Positions 1 through 8,672 of a stretch of 64,000 nucleotides of DNA are shown in pieces. The notes under the pieces were generated by a model. The model was given only the letters and a program-made list of their open reading frames with translations, was not told the origin of the DNA and searched no databases. The translations under genes were made by a program, and so were the position numbers. Numbering within the stretch: position 1 is the stretch's first letter; the number at the start of each line of letters is the position of its first letter. The stretch is from Bacteroidaceae bacterium (lineage in GTDB: Bacteria; Bacteroidota; Bacteroidia; Bacteroidales; Bacteroidaceae). Location of the stretch: NCBI GenBank assembly GCA_017442855.1, contig JAFSPM010000024.1, forward strand, positions 124,001 to 188,000, written 5' to 3'.

Positions 1-890
1 ACTGGACACACCGTGATGCCTTGGACAACAAAGAACTGCCTCAGTCGCTGGTCATCATCGGCGGTGGTGTGATAGGTATGGAGTTTGCATCGTTCTTCAA
101 CAGTTTGGGCGTGAAGGTGACGGTGATTGAAATGATGGACGAGATACTGGGTGGCTTGGACAAGGAGATTGCTTCGCTGTTGCGTGCCGAGTATGCCAAG
201 AAGGGTGTGATGTTCCACTTGAGTTCGAAGGTTACGTCAGTATCTTATGAAGAAGGACTGACTACAAAAGTGTTCTTCGAGAAGGACGGTGGTTTGGAAA
301 CGGTGGAGGCCGACAAACTGCTGATGAGTGTGGGCAGACGACCGGTTACCAAGGGCTTTGGCTTGGAGAACCTGCAGCTGCAAACCGATGAGCGAGGTCG
401 TATCGTGGTGAACGACAGGATGCAGACATCGGTGCCTGATGTGTATGTATGTGGCGACCTGACGGGCTTCTCGCTCTTGGCACATACAGCGGTGAGAGAG
501 GCGGAGGTAGCTGTGAACGCTATTCTGGGGTTGCAGGATGCGATGAGTTACCGAGCTATTCCGGGTGTGGTTTATACTGTGCCAGAAGTGGCCAGTGTAG
601 GCATGACCGAAGAAGCGTTGCAACAAAGTGGACGTTCCTATCAGGTGGTGAAGTTGCCGATGGCTTTCTCTGGTCGTTTCGTGGCAGAGAACGAAGGCGT
701 GAATGGTGTTTGCAAGCTCCTTTTTGCCGATGATGATATGTTGTTGGGTGCCCATGTGTTGGGTAATCCCGCCTCTGAGATCATCACCTTGGCAGGTATG
801 GCCATTGAACTGCGTCTCAAACGGGAGGAGTGGAAGAAGATTGTCTTCCCGCATCCTACTGTAGGCGAGATATTCCGCGAGGCATTGTAA
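1..890 (+). CDS. lpdA: Dihydrolipoyl dehydrogenase, C-terminal part (5' end outside window)
   Basis: FAD-dependent dihydrolipoamide dehydrogenase (E3 of 2-oxoacid dehydrogenase or glycine cleavage complexes), cytoplasmic. The frame is open from position 3 with no convincing internal start, so the FAD-binding N-terminus with the redox-active disulfide lies before the window. What remains shows the NAD-binding Rossmann motif GGGVIGMEF, a second FAD contact VYVCGDLTG, and the dimerisation domain ending in HPTVGE, which supplies the His and Glu (five residues apart) of the catalytic dyad. A different flavin disulfide reductase is less likely because HPTxxE is typical of E3. The M13 peptidase gene follows after 36 bp. 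Confidence 0.9.
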   Translation, partial: WTHRDALDNKELPQSLVIIGGGVIGMEFASFFNSLGVKVTVIEMMDEILGGLDKEIASLLRAEYAKKGVMFHLSSKVTSVSYEEGLTTKVFFEKDGGLETVEADKLLMSVGRRPVTKGFGLENLQLQTDERGRIVVNDRMQTSVPDVYVCGDLTGFSLLAHTAVREAEVAVNAILGLQDAMSYRAIPGVVYTVPEVASVGMTEEALQQSGRSYQVVKLPMAFSGRFVAENEGVNGVCKLLFADDDMLLGAHVLGNPASEIITLAGMAIELRLKREEWKKIVFPHPTVGEIFREAL

Positions 891-926
891 ACAAGAATAA
901 TATAGTTGAATAATTAAAATAAAGCA

Positions 927-2966
927 ATGAAAAGTATTTGGATGAAAACCGTTTCATGTGTGGCTATCGCATTGGTAGTCATGACTGCATGTACTAAGAA
1001 ACAGGAGCCGATTGACCCCATTCTTTCTCACATAGACAATTCTGTCCGTCCGCAGGACGACTTCTTCGAGTATGCCAACGGCACTTGGTTCAAGCAGCAC
1101 CCTATCCCTGCTTCCGAGCAGAGTACGGGTATCTTTACCGCTGTAGATGATACGGTGCAGGCACAGGTGTATCAGATTTGCTTGGAGGCAGCTGTTACCG
1201 AGAACCCTAAGGGTAGCAACAAGCAGAAGATAGGCGACCTCTATGCTGCCGGTATGGATAGCGTGGCGCTCAATGCCAATGGTATCAATGAGTTGAAACC
1301 TGAGTTTGAGAAGATTGACGCGATGCAGTCATTGGCCGACTTGCCTGCTACGTTGGCTTATCTGCGTACGATTGGTGGTGGAGGTTTCTTCTATTTCGGC
1401 GTTTCTCAGGATGACAAGAACAGTAATGAAAACTCAGTGGGTCTGAGCCAGGGTGGTTTGAGTTTGCCCGATCGTCGTTTCTATATAGATGAAGATGAGA
1501 AATCGGCTGATATCCGTGCCAAGTTCGTGGATTATATGAAGGGCTTGTTCGTGACGATGGGCTATGCCGATGCGGAGGCTAAGGCATCAGCCGATAAGGT
1601 GATGGCACTGGAAATGGCAATGGCCAAGAGTTCTCGTAAGACGGAAGACACCCGTGACCCATTCAAGAACTACAATAAGATGTCGGTGGCGCAGGTAAGT
1701 AAACTGATGCCTGCGTTCAACTGGAACACGTATCTGAATGCTGTAGGACTGAGCAAGGTGGACAGTATCGTGGTGGGCCAGCCTGAGTTCTTCACGGCCC
1801 TCAACGGACACCTGAAGCAGTTTGATATCAAGGTACTGAAGGATTATCTGAAGGTGGGCTTGCTGGATGGTTATGCCAATTACCTGGATGATGCTACCTT
1901 CATGCAGTATTTCAATTTCTATTCCAAGACCTTGCGTGGCGTACAGGAGCCTCGTCCTCGTTGGAAGCGTGTGGTGGATGTAACCAACCGTGTATTAGGT
2001 GATTTGGTAGGTCAGGTGTATGTAGCTGAGTACTTGCCTAAGGGCACCAAGGAGAAGTTCGTGGAGATTGGCAATGCTATCAAGGCGGAATTTGAGAACC
2101 ATATCAAGAACCTCGACTGGATGAGTGAGCCTACTAAGGAGAAGGCACTCAAGAAGTTGGCCGCTGTGAACATGAAGTTGGCTTATCCCGACAAGTGGAA
2201 GGATATGAGCGCTTTGGAGATTACACGTGATTCTTACGTCCGTAACATGATGAACTATGCTGGCTGGAACTTCAAACGTATGATCAGTCGTTACGGTCAG
2301 CCTGTAGATCGCACAGAATGGCACATGCAGCCACAGACCTACAATGCTTATTATAGTCCGTCGAACAATGAGATTTGTATTCCTGGCTGTAACATCATCG
2401 TACCTGGTTTCGATGGTCGTATGCCTGATGACGCTATCCTGTATGCTATCATTGGTGGCAGTACGTTTGGCCATGAGGTGACACACGGATTCGATGATAC
2501 GGGTTGCAACTATGATGCTGAGGGCAACCTGAGCAACTGGTGGACGGACGAGGACAAGGCAAAGTTTGAGGCCAAGACGAAGATGATTGTGGAGCAGTTT
2601 GACAACTACGAGGTAGTGGATGGCTTGCACATCAACGGCGAGAATACACAGGGTGAGAATATCGCAGACTTAGGTGGTCTGATTATGGGCTTCGAAGCAT
2701 TCAAGAAGACTGATCAGTATAAGAATAATGTAATCATTGGTGGCTTTACCCCTGCTCAGCGTTACTTCTTAGGTCATGCGCAGGCTTGGATGATGCAGTT
2801 CCGTCCGGAGGCATTGGCTACTCGTGTGAAGAGCGACGAGCATGCTCCTGCCAAGTGGCGTGTGTTGGGTCCGTTGTCTAATACTGTTGAATTCTATGAG
2901 GCGTTCGATGTGAAGGAGGGCGATGCTATGTGGCGTCCAGAGGCTGAGCGAGTTAAGATCTGGTAA
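927..2966 (+). CDS. M13 family zinc metallopeptidase, lipoprotein (PepO/neprilysin-like)
   Basis: Zinc endopeptidase of the neprilysin/PepO family (679 aa, normal family length). It begins with a lipoprotein signal peptide whose lipobox reads MTAC, so it is probably anchored in the envelope. The large N-terminal M13 domain is followed by the catalytic domain: an NAYYSP substrate-binding segment, HEVTH at residues 516-520 (two zinc His plus catalytic Glu), and ENIADLGG with E577 as third zinc ligand and D581. The C-terminal end (ERVKIW) matches the usual family C-terminus. Such enzymes trim peptides outside the cytoplasm. The DD-carboxypeptidase gene starts 5 bp downstream, so the two are probably cotranscribed. 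Confidence 0.93.
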   Translation: MKSIWMKTVSCVAIALVVMTACTKKQEPIDPILSHIDNSVRPQDDFFEYANGTWFKQHPIPASEQSTGIFTAVDDTVQAQVYQICLEAAVTENPKGSNKQKIGDLYAAGMDSVALNANGINELKPEFEKIDAMQSLADLPATLAYLRTIGGGGFFYFGVSQDDKNSNENSVGLSQGGLSLPDRRFYIDEDEKSADIRAKFVDYMKGLFVTMGYADAEAKASADKVMALEMAMAKSSRKTEDTRDPFKNYNKMSVAQVSKLMPAFNWNTYLNAVGLSKVDSIVVGQPEFFTALNGHLKQFDIKVLKDYLKVGLLDGYANYLDDATFMQYFNFYSKTLRGVQEPRPRWKRVVDVTNRVLGDLVGQVYVAEYLPKGTKEKFVEIGNAIKAEFENHIKNLDWMSEPTKEKALKKLAAVNMKLAYPDKWKDMSALEITRDSYVRNMMNYAGWNFKRMISRYGQPVDRTEWHMQPQTYNAYYSPSNNEICIPGCNIIVPGFDGRMPDDAILYAIIGGSTFGHEVTHGFDDTGCNYDAEGNLSNWWTDEDKAKFEAKTKMIVEQFDNYEVVDGLHINGENTQGENIADLGGLIMGFEAFKKTDQYKNNVIIGGFTPAQRYFLGHAQAWMMQFRPEALATRVKSDEHAPAKWRVLGPLSNTVEFYEAFDVKEGDAMWRPEAERVKIW

Positions 2967-2971
2967 TTACA

Positions 2972-4390
2972 TTGAAAAGACTTATCATAATATGGTTTTT
3001 AGCTATTCCTCTCTTGGTCAATGCCCAAGAGAGGATAGCTGCTGATGCCCTTGCTCATCGTCTTGACTCCCTAATTCAGGCTAAGATGCCACAAGGAGGT
3101 ATGGTGGGCGTATCGGTGTTCGACCTGAACGACAACCAACCACTTTATGCTTATCAGGCCGACAGGCTTTGTCGTCCTGCCTCTACACAGAAACTTATTA
3201 CGGCCATTACTGCCCTGAATCAGCCTCGTGGTCAGGAGCCTTTCCGCACGGAAGTATGGGCAACGGGTGAGATTGCCAATGATACACTTCGTGGCGACCT
3301 GTATGTGGTGGGTGGTATGGACCCTGAGCTGATGGAAACGGCACTCGATACGCTGGTGGATCTGACGTCGGCCTTTCCGTTTCATGTAATTACCGGACAG
3401 GTGTATGGTGATGTTTCGATGCGTGATTCGATGTATTGGGGCAGAGGATGGATGTGGGATGATAACCCCGAGAGTTTTCAGCCTTATCTCTCTCCGCTGA
3501 TGCTGAACAAGGGCTTCGTGAAGGTGACCGCCATCCCTACCACCCCTGGAGAACCCGCTCGTTTGGAGGTAAAGCCTGCTTCCTCTTATTTCAATATCAT
3601 CAATGAGACCAAGACCAAGACGTCTTCTGCGGGTGATTTTGACGTGATGCGTGACTGGATGAACAATGAGAATGAGATTATCGTGAGTGGCAACATCACA
3701 TCTCGCAGGGTGGAGGAGATCAATGTCTATTCGTCACAAGACTATTTCATGCATACGTTTCTGGACAGATTGGGCACTCGCTTCACGCTGATGCAGCCTT
3801 GGTATAGCTTTGACGAACTGCAAAACGACTCTACTTGTCAGTTGGTGGCTGAGTATGAAACATCCGTTCAGAAAGTGTTGAAACACATGATGAAGGATAG
3901 TAACAACCTCAATGCTGAGGCTTTGTTTACCCGCTTGGGCGTACAGGCTTCCGGCAAACGACATGTCTCGGCCGATGAGGGGGTGGAGGCCATAAGGGCG
4001 CTTGTCAAGGCGATGGGCTTGAAGCCCGACGACTATCGCTTTGCCGATGGTTGCGGTCTTTCGATGTATGATTATGTGTCGCCCGACTTGCTGGTAGCTT
4101 TCTTGCGTTATGCCTATAATCGCGACAATATCTTCCCGCATCTGTTCCGCTCTTTGCCTGTGTCTGGCGTTGATGGTACTTTGAAGAACCGTATGCGTAA
4201 AGGCAATCCTGCCTACCAACGGGTCCATGCTAAGACGGGCTCCTATACGGGCATCAATTGCTTGGCTGGGTATCTGGAAACCAACTCGAAGCGCTACCTC
4301 GCCTTTGCCATCATGTGCCAGAACCAAATCAAGGCAAGTGAGGCTCGTGCCCTGCAGGATGCTATCTGCGAATTACTAGCAAAAGAATAA
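2972..4390 (+). CDS. dacB: D-alanyl-D-alanine carboxypeptidase/endopeptidase (PBP4 type)
   Basis: Class C low-molecular-weight penicillin-binding protein (peptidase S13) that trims or cleaves peptidoglycan peptides in the periplasm. A signal peptide (MKRLIIIWF...NAQ) starts exactly at a TTG codon 5 bp after the previous stop; no ATG fits, so TTG is the likely start. All three serine-acyltransferase motifs are present: S71-T-Q-K74 (SxxK), S310-N-N (SxN) and K421-T-G (KTG). The long insertion between motifs 1 and 2 is typical of PBP4. Length 472 aa is normal. No clear intrinsic terminator follows; instead a palindrome pair and a tandem repeat array begin within 10 bp. Confidence 0.93.
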   Translation: MKRLIIIWFLAIPLLVNAQERIAADALAHRLDSLIQAKMPQGGMVGVSVFDLNDNQPLYAYQADRLCRPASTQKLITAITALNQPRGQEPFRTEVWATGEIANDTLRGDLYVVGGMDPELMETALDTLVDLTSAFPFHVITGQVYGDVSMRDSMYWGRGWMWDDNPESFQPYLSPLMLNKGFVKVTAIPTTPGEPARLEVKPASSYFNIINETKTKTSSAGDFDVMRDWMNNENEIIVSGNITSRRVEEINVYSSQDYFMHTFLDRLGTRFTLMQPWYSFDELQNDSTCQLVAEYETSVQKVLKHMMKDSNNLNAEALFTRLGVQASGKRHVSADEGVEAIRALVKAMGLKPDDYRFADGCGLSMYDYVSPDLLVAFLRYAYNRDNIFPHLFRSLPVSGVDGTLKNRMRKGNPAYQRVHAKTGSYTGINCLAGYLETNSKRYLAFAIMCQNQIKASEARALQDAICELLAKE

Positions 4391-4394
4391 CGCT

Positions 4395-4481
4395 ACACCA
4401 AAACAACTTGTTTTGGTATAGTTAAAATGCTTCCTTCAAGTCGTTATCATATCTCCTACAACACCAAAACAACTTGTTTTG
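4395..4481. repeat. Paired 21-bp direct repeat containing a near-perfect palindrome
   Basis: The 21-mer ACACCAAAACAACTTGTTTTG occurs at 4395-4415 and 4461-4481, a 66-bp period. Its core is a 9+9 inverted repeat around one base (CCAAAACAA-C-TTGTTTTGG), complete at 4398-4416 and missing only the last base pair in the second copy. There is no T-run after either copy, so these do not look like ordinary terminators. Confidence 0.8.
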
Positions 4482-4502
4482 CTATGGCAGGAGGCATATT
4501 AA

Positions 4503-4590
4503 TCTCCTACGGGAAAGCAGGCGCTCTCCTACGGGAAGGCAGGCGATCTACTACGGGAGGATTGCCCTTCTACTACGGGAAGGTTGGTTA
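4503..4590. repeat. 22-bp tandem repeat, four units
   Basis: Four units of exactly 22 bp start at 4503, 4525, 4547 and 4569. Each opens with TCTMCTACGGGA (M = A or C) and then diverges: units 1 and 2 share AGCAGGCG or GGCAGGCG, units 3 and 4 are more degenerate. A fifth degenerate start (TCTCCTAC) lies near 4453. The array sits between dacB and the CoA-transferase terminator, and I see no gene in it. Confidence 0.85.
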
Positions 4591-4606
4591 CCCCCCCAAT
4601 AATAAC

Positions 4607-4655
4607 AAAAAGAACACCGCAAAGCTTTTAGGCTTGCGGTGCTCTTTCTTATATA
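4607..4655. terminator. Bidirectional intrinsic terminator between dacB and the CoA-transferase
   Basis: CACCGCAA and TTGCGGTG form a stem around an 11-nt loop. On the minus strand it is followed by TTCTTTTTGTT and on the plus strand by TCTTTCTTATAT. It probably ends the minus-strand CoA-transferase transcript. It lies just beyond the duplicated gene tail, as if it was the original terminator of that tail. Confidence 0.75.
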
Positions 4656-4669
4656 TAAATAAGGTGTAC

Positions 4670-4714
4670 TTATTTCACGCATTCTGCAAAGTCGGTCAGG
4701 TGCATGTCACCCTT
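4670..4714 (-). pseudogene. Duplicated 3' tail of the CoA-transferase gene
   Basis: Read on the minus strand this stretch encodes KGDMHLTDFAECVK followed by TAA. The functional gene ends KGDMHLTDFAEYVK-TAA at 4784-4740. A 34-bp block is identical at 4681-4714 and 4751-4784 (70-bp offset); the last codons differ (Tyr/Cys, GTA/GTG, AAG/AAA) and similarity fades upstream. It is a remnant of a duplicated or recombined gene copy, not an independent gene. Confidence 0.8.
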
Positions 4715-4739
4715 GCAACCGATATAAAGTAAAATTTTT

Positions 4740-6245
4740 TTACTTTACATATTCTGCAAAGTCGGTCAGGTGCATGTCACCCTTACGAGCCAATGTATCG
4801 TGGAAGGCGAATGCTGCTGGCAGACAATGGTGTGTCTGACCACCCTTAGCAATCTTCAGGTAATCCCACAACAGTTGCTTGTAGTCAGGATGTGCGCAGT
4901 TCTCGATAATGCACTTAGCACGCTCGATAGGAGCCTTGCCACGCAGGTCGGCTACACCCTGCTCAGTTACAATCACATTCACATCATGCTCTGAGTGATC
5001 CTGGTGACTTACGAAAGGAACGATAGAGCTGATGAGACCACCCTTGGCAGTAGAAGGACATGTGAAGATACTGATGTAAGCGTTGCGCTCGAAGTCGCCT
5101 GAACCACCGATACCGTTCATCATCTTCGTACCACTTACCTGGGTTGAGTTGGCGTTGCCGTAAAGGTCAACCTCAATAGCGGTGTTGATGGCGATAACGC
5201 CTAAGCGACGGATTACCTCAGGAGAGTTGGAAATCTCGCTCTGACGCAAGGTCAGATGATCCTTGAAGTAGTCGATATTGTCATATACCTGCATCAAGCA
5301 GTCGTTGGTAACGGTCAGTGAGCAAGCAGAAGCATCCTTCACACGACCTTCCAGCATCATAGCCACCACTGAATCCTGCAACACCTCAGTATAGATGTTG
5401 AAGTCAGGCACGTTCTTGTCCTTACCCAGTGCACCCAGGATAGCGTTAGCGGTAGTACCCACACCACTCTGCAAAGGCAGGAAGGTGCTTGGGATGATGC
5501 CACGCTTCATGTCGTTCACCAAGAACTCAGCGGTGTTGTGACCAATCTGAGTGGTGATAGGATCCTCACCCTTGAAACCACGAGCCTCGTCAGGGATGTT
5601 GCACTCTACCACACCCACAATCTTAGCAGGGTCAATCTCTACATAAGGCTTACCGATACGGTCGCTTACATGCTCGATTGGAATAGGTTTGCGGTAAGGA
5701 GGGTCAAGTGGCTGATAAACGTCGTGCAATAACTTGGCACCCTTAGAATGGAAGGCGTTTAACTCCAGGATGACGTGCTCTGCCAACATAGCCACTGTAG
5801 GACTGATACCACCGGCAGCGGTGAGGTAAGCACGTACCTTACCGTCTTTCTCCTCGATGTCGCATACTTCCAAGATACCCCAGTTCAGCTTGCCATAGAA
5901 GCCATAACGTAACTCCTGTGCCATGTGGCTCAGGTGAAGGTCGTTGTAAGCAATCTCATTCATGTTGACATGCTTACGGAAGTCAGGGTTGGTGGTGTAA
6001 GGAGCACGGAACTTGATAGCCTGTGCCAATGCCATATCGCCATCGGTACTCTGACCAGTAGAAGCACCAGTGAAAATGCTCACTTGGAAAGGACGGCCTG
6101 CTTCATGTTCTGCAGTGGCCAACTTTGCCAGTTCCTTTGTTGTTGCCTTAGCTGCACCAGCAGGTGTAAAACCACTAAGACCAATCTGATCGCCATTCTT
6201 TATCAGCGAAGCTGCCTCAAGGGCTGAAATGTACTTTAATGCCAT
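4740..6245 (-). CDS. Acetyl-CoA hydrolase/transferase family protein (probable succinate/acetate CoA-transferase)
   Basis: Class I CoA-transferase of the succinyl-CoA:acetate type (501 aa, full length), which moves CoA between acyl groups in acetate and succinate/propionate fermentation. Visible signatures are an N-terminal LSGFTPAGAAK segment, the central YTEVLQDS, whose Glu is likely the residue that forms the glutamyl-CoA intermediate, GIGGSGDFERN, and the C-terminal VTEQGVADLRGKAP acyl-CoA-site segment. It starts 22 bp after the small membrane protein gene and probably shares its promoter. Which carboxylate pair it prefers cannot be read from the sequence. Its last 15 codons are duplicated downstream. 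Confidence 0.9.
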   Translation of the reverse strand: MALKYISALEAASLIKNGDQIGLSGFTPAGAAKATTKELAKLATAEHEAGRPFQVSIFTGASTGQSTDGDMALAQAIKFRAPYTTNPDFRKHVNMNEIAYNDLHLSHMAQELRYGFYGKLNWGILEVCDIEEKDGKVRAYLTAAGGISPTVAMLAEHVILELNAFHSKGAKLLHDVYQPLDPPYRKPIPIEHVSDRIGKPYVEIDPAKIVGVVECNIPDEARGFKGEDPITTQIGHNTAEFLVNDMKRGIIPSTFLPLQSGVGTTANAILGALGKDKNVPDFNIYTEVLQDSVVAMMLEGRVKDASACSLTVTNDCLMQVYDNIDYFKDHLTLRQSEISNSPEVIRRLGVIAINTAIEVDLYGNANSTQVSGTKMMNGIGGSGDFERNAYISIFTCPSTAKGGLISSIVPFVSHQDHSEHDVNVIVTEQGVADLRGKAPIERAKCIIENCAHPDYKQLLWDYLKIAKGGQTHHCLPAAFAFHDTLARKGDMHLTDFAEYVK

Positions 6246-6267
6246 AATTGCTTTACCATTATAAATT

Positions 6268-6654
6268 TTAATATTTTCGTTTCAATATTTCCGACCAGAT
6301 GATGGCTTTGCGAGCATCCTCGGCAGAGTCTATCGCATATTCCGAGCGGGGCTGTACCTCAATCGGCTGGACGATGTTAGCCGTACTCCTCACGCCCTCG
6401 TTCTTAAACTCTGCCCGCTGGCTCATGTCTCCCGTCTGTCGCCAGGAGGTTACCGGCTCGCTTTTCCTAACTTTCTTAGCAGGTTTCTTCACTTGGGCAG
6501 GCTGCCGGGGCTGTTGTGTGGGAATATTCACAATAACAGGCTTAGGCCCTTCTTGCTCCTTCTGGGCGTTCTTCACCACTTTGTTTATCTTGTCGAAGAA
6601 GATACATACAGCTATGAATCCAGCGAAAAACAAAAAGTCTATCAGTCCGTCCAT
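6268..6654 (-). CDS. Small single-span membrane protein, function unknown
   Basis: A 128-residue protein I do not recognise by function. Residues about 4-20 form one hydrophobic membrane segment (LIDFLFFAGFIAVCIFF). It is followed by a Lys/Pro/Gln-rich, probably disordered cytoplasmic or periplasmic stretch, and then a conserved-looking C-terminus (SAEDARKAIIWSEILKRKY). A strong promoter sits 25 bp upstream of the ATG, which supports a real gene. It is probably cotranscribed with the CoA-transferase gene 22 bp downstream. No catalytic motif is visible. Confidence 0.75.
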   Translation of the reverse strand: MDGLIDFLFFAGFIAVCIFFDKINKVVKNAQKEQEGPKPVIVNIPTQQPRQPAQVKKPAKKVRKSEPVTSWRQTGDMSQRAEFKNEGVRSTANIVQPIEVQPRSEYAIDSAEDARKAIIWSEILKRKY

Positions 6655-6679
6655 AATAAGCCAAATCTAATATTTGGTG

Positions 6680-6710
6680 CAAATATACACATTATTTTTG
6701 TGCCATCAAA
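6680..6710 (-). promoter_or_regulatory. Bacteroidetes promoter for the 6654-4740 operon
   Basis: On the minus strand TTTG (6710-6707) is followed after 19 bp by TATATTTG (6687-6680), a complete -33/-7 pair. The ATG at 6654 lies 25 bp beyond the -7 box. Confidence 0.8.
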
Positions 6711-6763
6711 TATATATGTGTGAAAATAGCCGAGGGGTTACGACAGTTTTGAATGCAAAAAGC

Positions 6764-6939
6764 ATTGTTTTCCCCAAAAATGTTTATTAACTTTGCCATC
6801 GGAATATCAGAATAAAATTTGTGTCATAACGATAAAAAAAACCATGAAAGAAGAATACAATGAAAAAAGGGCAGTTTCACAACTCCCCCTCTTTCTTTTA
6901 ACCTAAACCTTAACTATGAAAAAATCTAATTCTTTTTAG
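6764..6939 (+). promoter_or_regulatory. Orphan promoter, leader and 7-codon open frame
   Basis: This lies in the 475-bp gap before miaB. A -7 box TAACTTTG is at 6788-6795, with ATTG in the -33 position (6764-6767). About 110 bp further comes AACCTAAACCTTAACT directly before ATG at 6916. The frame then reads MKKSNSF and stops at TAG (6937-6939). This arrangement resembles the leader of a SusC-type outer-membrane protein gene whose body is missing. It could be a decayed gene start or a short RNA. The rest of the gap to 7073 is AT-rich with nothing I recognise. Confidence 0.45.
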
Positions 6940-7073
6940 AATGATGCAAATTTCTACTTTTTTTCATTATTGTGCAAGAAATAATGATATTTTCGTACAA
7001 TCAATTAAAGTTTTTTAATAAAAAACGCCGGATTTGTGTAATTCTTACACTTTATATTGCAATCTGAAAGCAG

Positions 7074-7105
7074 TTTGCATATCTAAATCAAAATAGCTAT
7101 CTTTG
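7074..7105 (+). promoter_or_regulatory. Bacteroidetes promoter for miaB
   Basis: TTTG at 7074-7077, 20-bp spacer, TATCTTTG at 7098-7105. It overlaps the longest-frame TTG start (7103), which rules that start out and supports ATG 7130. Confidence 0.85.
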
Positions 7106-7129
7106 CAGCTGATTTTTAATAAACAGATT

Positions 7130-8500
7130 ATGGAGGAAATGACTGGGGCAGACTTAAAATCAGCAACTACAGGAACCAAGAAACTTTTTATTGAGACGTA
7201 TGGTTGCCAAATGAATGTAGCCGATAGCGAAGTAATTGCTTCTATCATGAAGATGGCAGGCTATGAGGTAACCGAACAGCTTGACGAAGCCGATGCTGTG
7301 TTTTTGAATACCTGCTCGGTGCGCGACAATGCCGAGCAAAAGATATATAACCGTTTGGAAGCATTGCATGCTATGCGCAAGCGACATCCACTTGTCATCG
7401 GTGTACTGGGGTGTATGGCGGAGCATGTGAAAGATGATTTGATTGAGCACCATCATACCGATTTGGTGGCAGGGCCTGATGCTTACTTGAGCTTGCCCGA
7501 CTTGATTGCTTCTGTAGAGGCTGGGCATAAGGCTATCAATGTAGAACTTTCTAAGACGGAAACCTATCGTGATATCATTCCTTCACGCATTTGTGGCAAT
7601 CATATCTCTGGTTTTGTTTCTATCATGCGTGGATGCAATAACTTTTGCACCTATTGTATTGTGCCTTATACCCGTGGCCGTGAACGAAGCCGTGATGTGG
7701 AGAGCATCCTGAACGAGGTGGCCGATTTGCAATCGAAAGGATATAAGGAAGTGACATTGCTGGGTCAGAATGTCAACTCCTATCGATTTGAGGGGGCAGA
7801 TGGCATCGTTACTTTTCCTATGTTGCTAAGGTTGGTGGGTGAGTCATTCCCCACTATGCGAATACGCTTCACCACTTCCCATCCGAAGGATATGAGTGAT
7901 GAGACCTTGCATGTGATTGCCGAGGTTCCTAATGTCTGCAAACATATCCATCTGCCTGTGCAAAGTGGCAGTGACCGCATTCTCAAGTTGATGAATCGTC
8001 ATTATGACCGCAAGTGGTATATGGAACGTGTGGCTGCTATCCGTAATATCATTCCTGATTGTGGTCTATCAACCGACATCTTTTGCGGCTTCCATTCTGA
8101 AACAGAGGAAGACCATCAAATGTCATTGTCTTTGATGGAAGAATGTGCATACGATGCTGCTTTTATGTTCAAGTATTCCGAGCGCGAGGGCACTTATGCT
8201 TCCAAGCATCTGGAGGATGATATCCCGGAAGAGGTGAAGATACGTCGCTTGAATGAGATTATCGCTTTGCAAAACCGTTTGTCAGCTGAGGCCAATGCCC
8301 GTGCGGTAGGCAAGGAATACGAAGTACTGGTAGAGGGCGTTTCCAAGCGCTCACGCGACCAACTGTTTGGCCGTACAGAACAAAACCGTGTGGTGGTGTT
8401 TAACCGAGGCAACCACCACATCGGCGAGTTGGTAAACGTGAAGATAACAGCTTCTACCTCTGCTACCTTGCTGGGCGAGGAAGTGTTTTTCTGGGGTTGA
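7130..8500 (+). CDS. miaB: tRNA-2-methylthio-N6-isopentenyladenosine37 methylthiotransferase MiaB
   Basis: Radical-SAM enzyme that adds the 2-methylthio group to i6A37 in tRNAs reading UNN codons. The order of domains is clear. The N-terminal UPF0004 domain carries three cluster cysteines (YGCQMN, NTCSVR, LGCMAE). The radical-SAM core has CNNFCTYC, with cysteines at about 169, 173 and 176 counted from ATG 7130. The C-terminal TRAM domain spans the last 65 residues. QMNVADSE and the VRDNAEQK segment favour MiaB over RimO or MtaB. An alternative ATG lies at 7139. Length 456 aa is normal. No partner gene is cotranscribed. Confidence 0.95.
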   Translation: MEEMTGADLKSATTGTKKLFIETYGCQMNVADSEVIASIMKMAGYEVTEQLDEADAVFLNTCSVRDNAEQKIYNRLEALHAMRKRHPLVIGVLGCMAEHVKDDLIEHHHTDLVAGPDAYLSLPDLIASVEAGHKAINVELSKTETYRDIIPSRICGNHISGFVSIMRGCNNFCTYCIVPYTRGRERSRDVESILNEVADLQSKGYKEVTLLGQNVNSYRFEGADGIVTFPMLLRLVGESFPTMRIRFTTSHPKDMSDETLHVIAEVPNVCKHIHLPVQSGSDRILKLMNRHYDRKWYMERVAAIRNIIPDCGLSTDIFCGFHSETEEDHQMSLSLMEECAYDAAFMFKYSEREGTYASKHLEDDIPEEVKIRRLNEIIALQNRLSAEANARAVGKEYEVLVEGVSKRSRDQLFGRTEQNRVVVFNRGNHHIGELVNVKITASTSATLLGEEVFFWG

Positions 8501-8604
8501 TATGCAGAAGAAGACGGGGTGTAGGATACCATCGGATAGGGAGATTGGTCGTAGCCCGCGACTTTTTAGCGTTCGCCAAAAAGTCTTGTACCGTCCGCAG
8601 AAAA

Positions 8605-8655
8605 CAATCATAGCGTACGCTGAGAATATTTTCGGCGCACGCTATGAACCGTTTT
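8605..8655. terminator. Hairpin between convergent miaB and the S41 protease
   Basis: CATAGCGT and ACGCTATG form an 8-bp stem with a long loop that can itself pair in part (CGTACGC/GCGCACG), followed on the plus strand by AACCGTTTTTCT. It most likely ends the miaB transcript. Confidence 0.55.
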
Positions 8656-8672
8656 TCTAATAGGAGCTGTGG

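Noticed and set aside
237-854. 205-codon open frame antisense to lpdA
   Set aside because: Shadow of a strongly supported gene; His/Arg-rich composition typical of reading the complement of a coding strand.
4427-4732. 101-codon plus-strand open frame between dacB and the CoA-transferase
   Set aside because: It runs through the 22-bp repeats, the terminator hairpin and the antisense of the duplicated gene tail, and has no recognisable domain.
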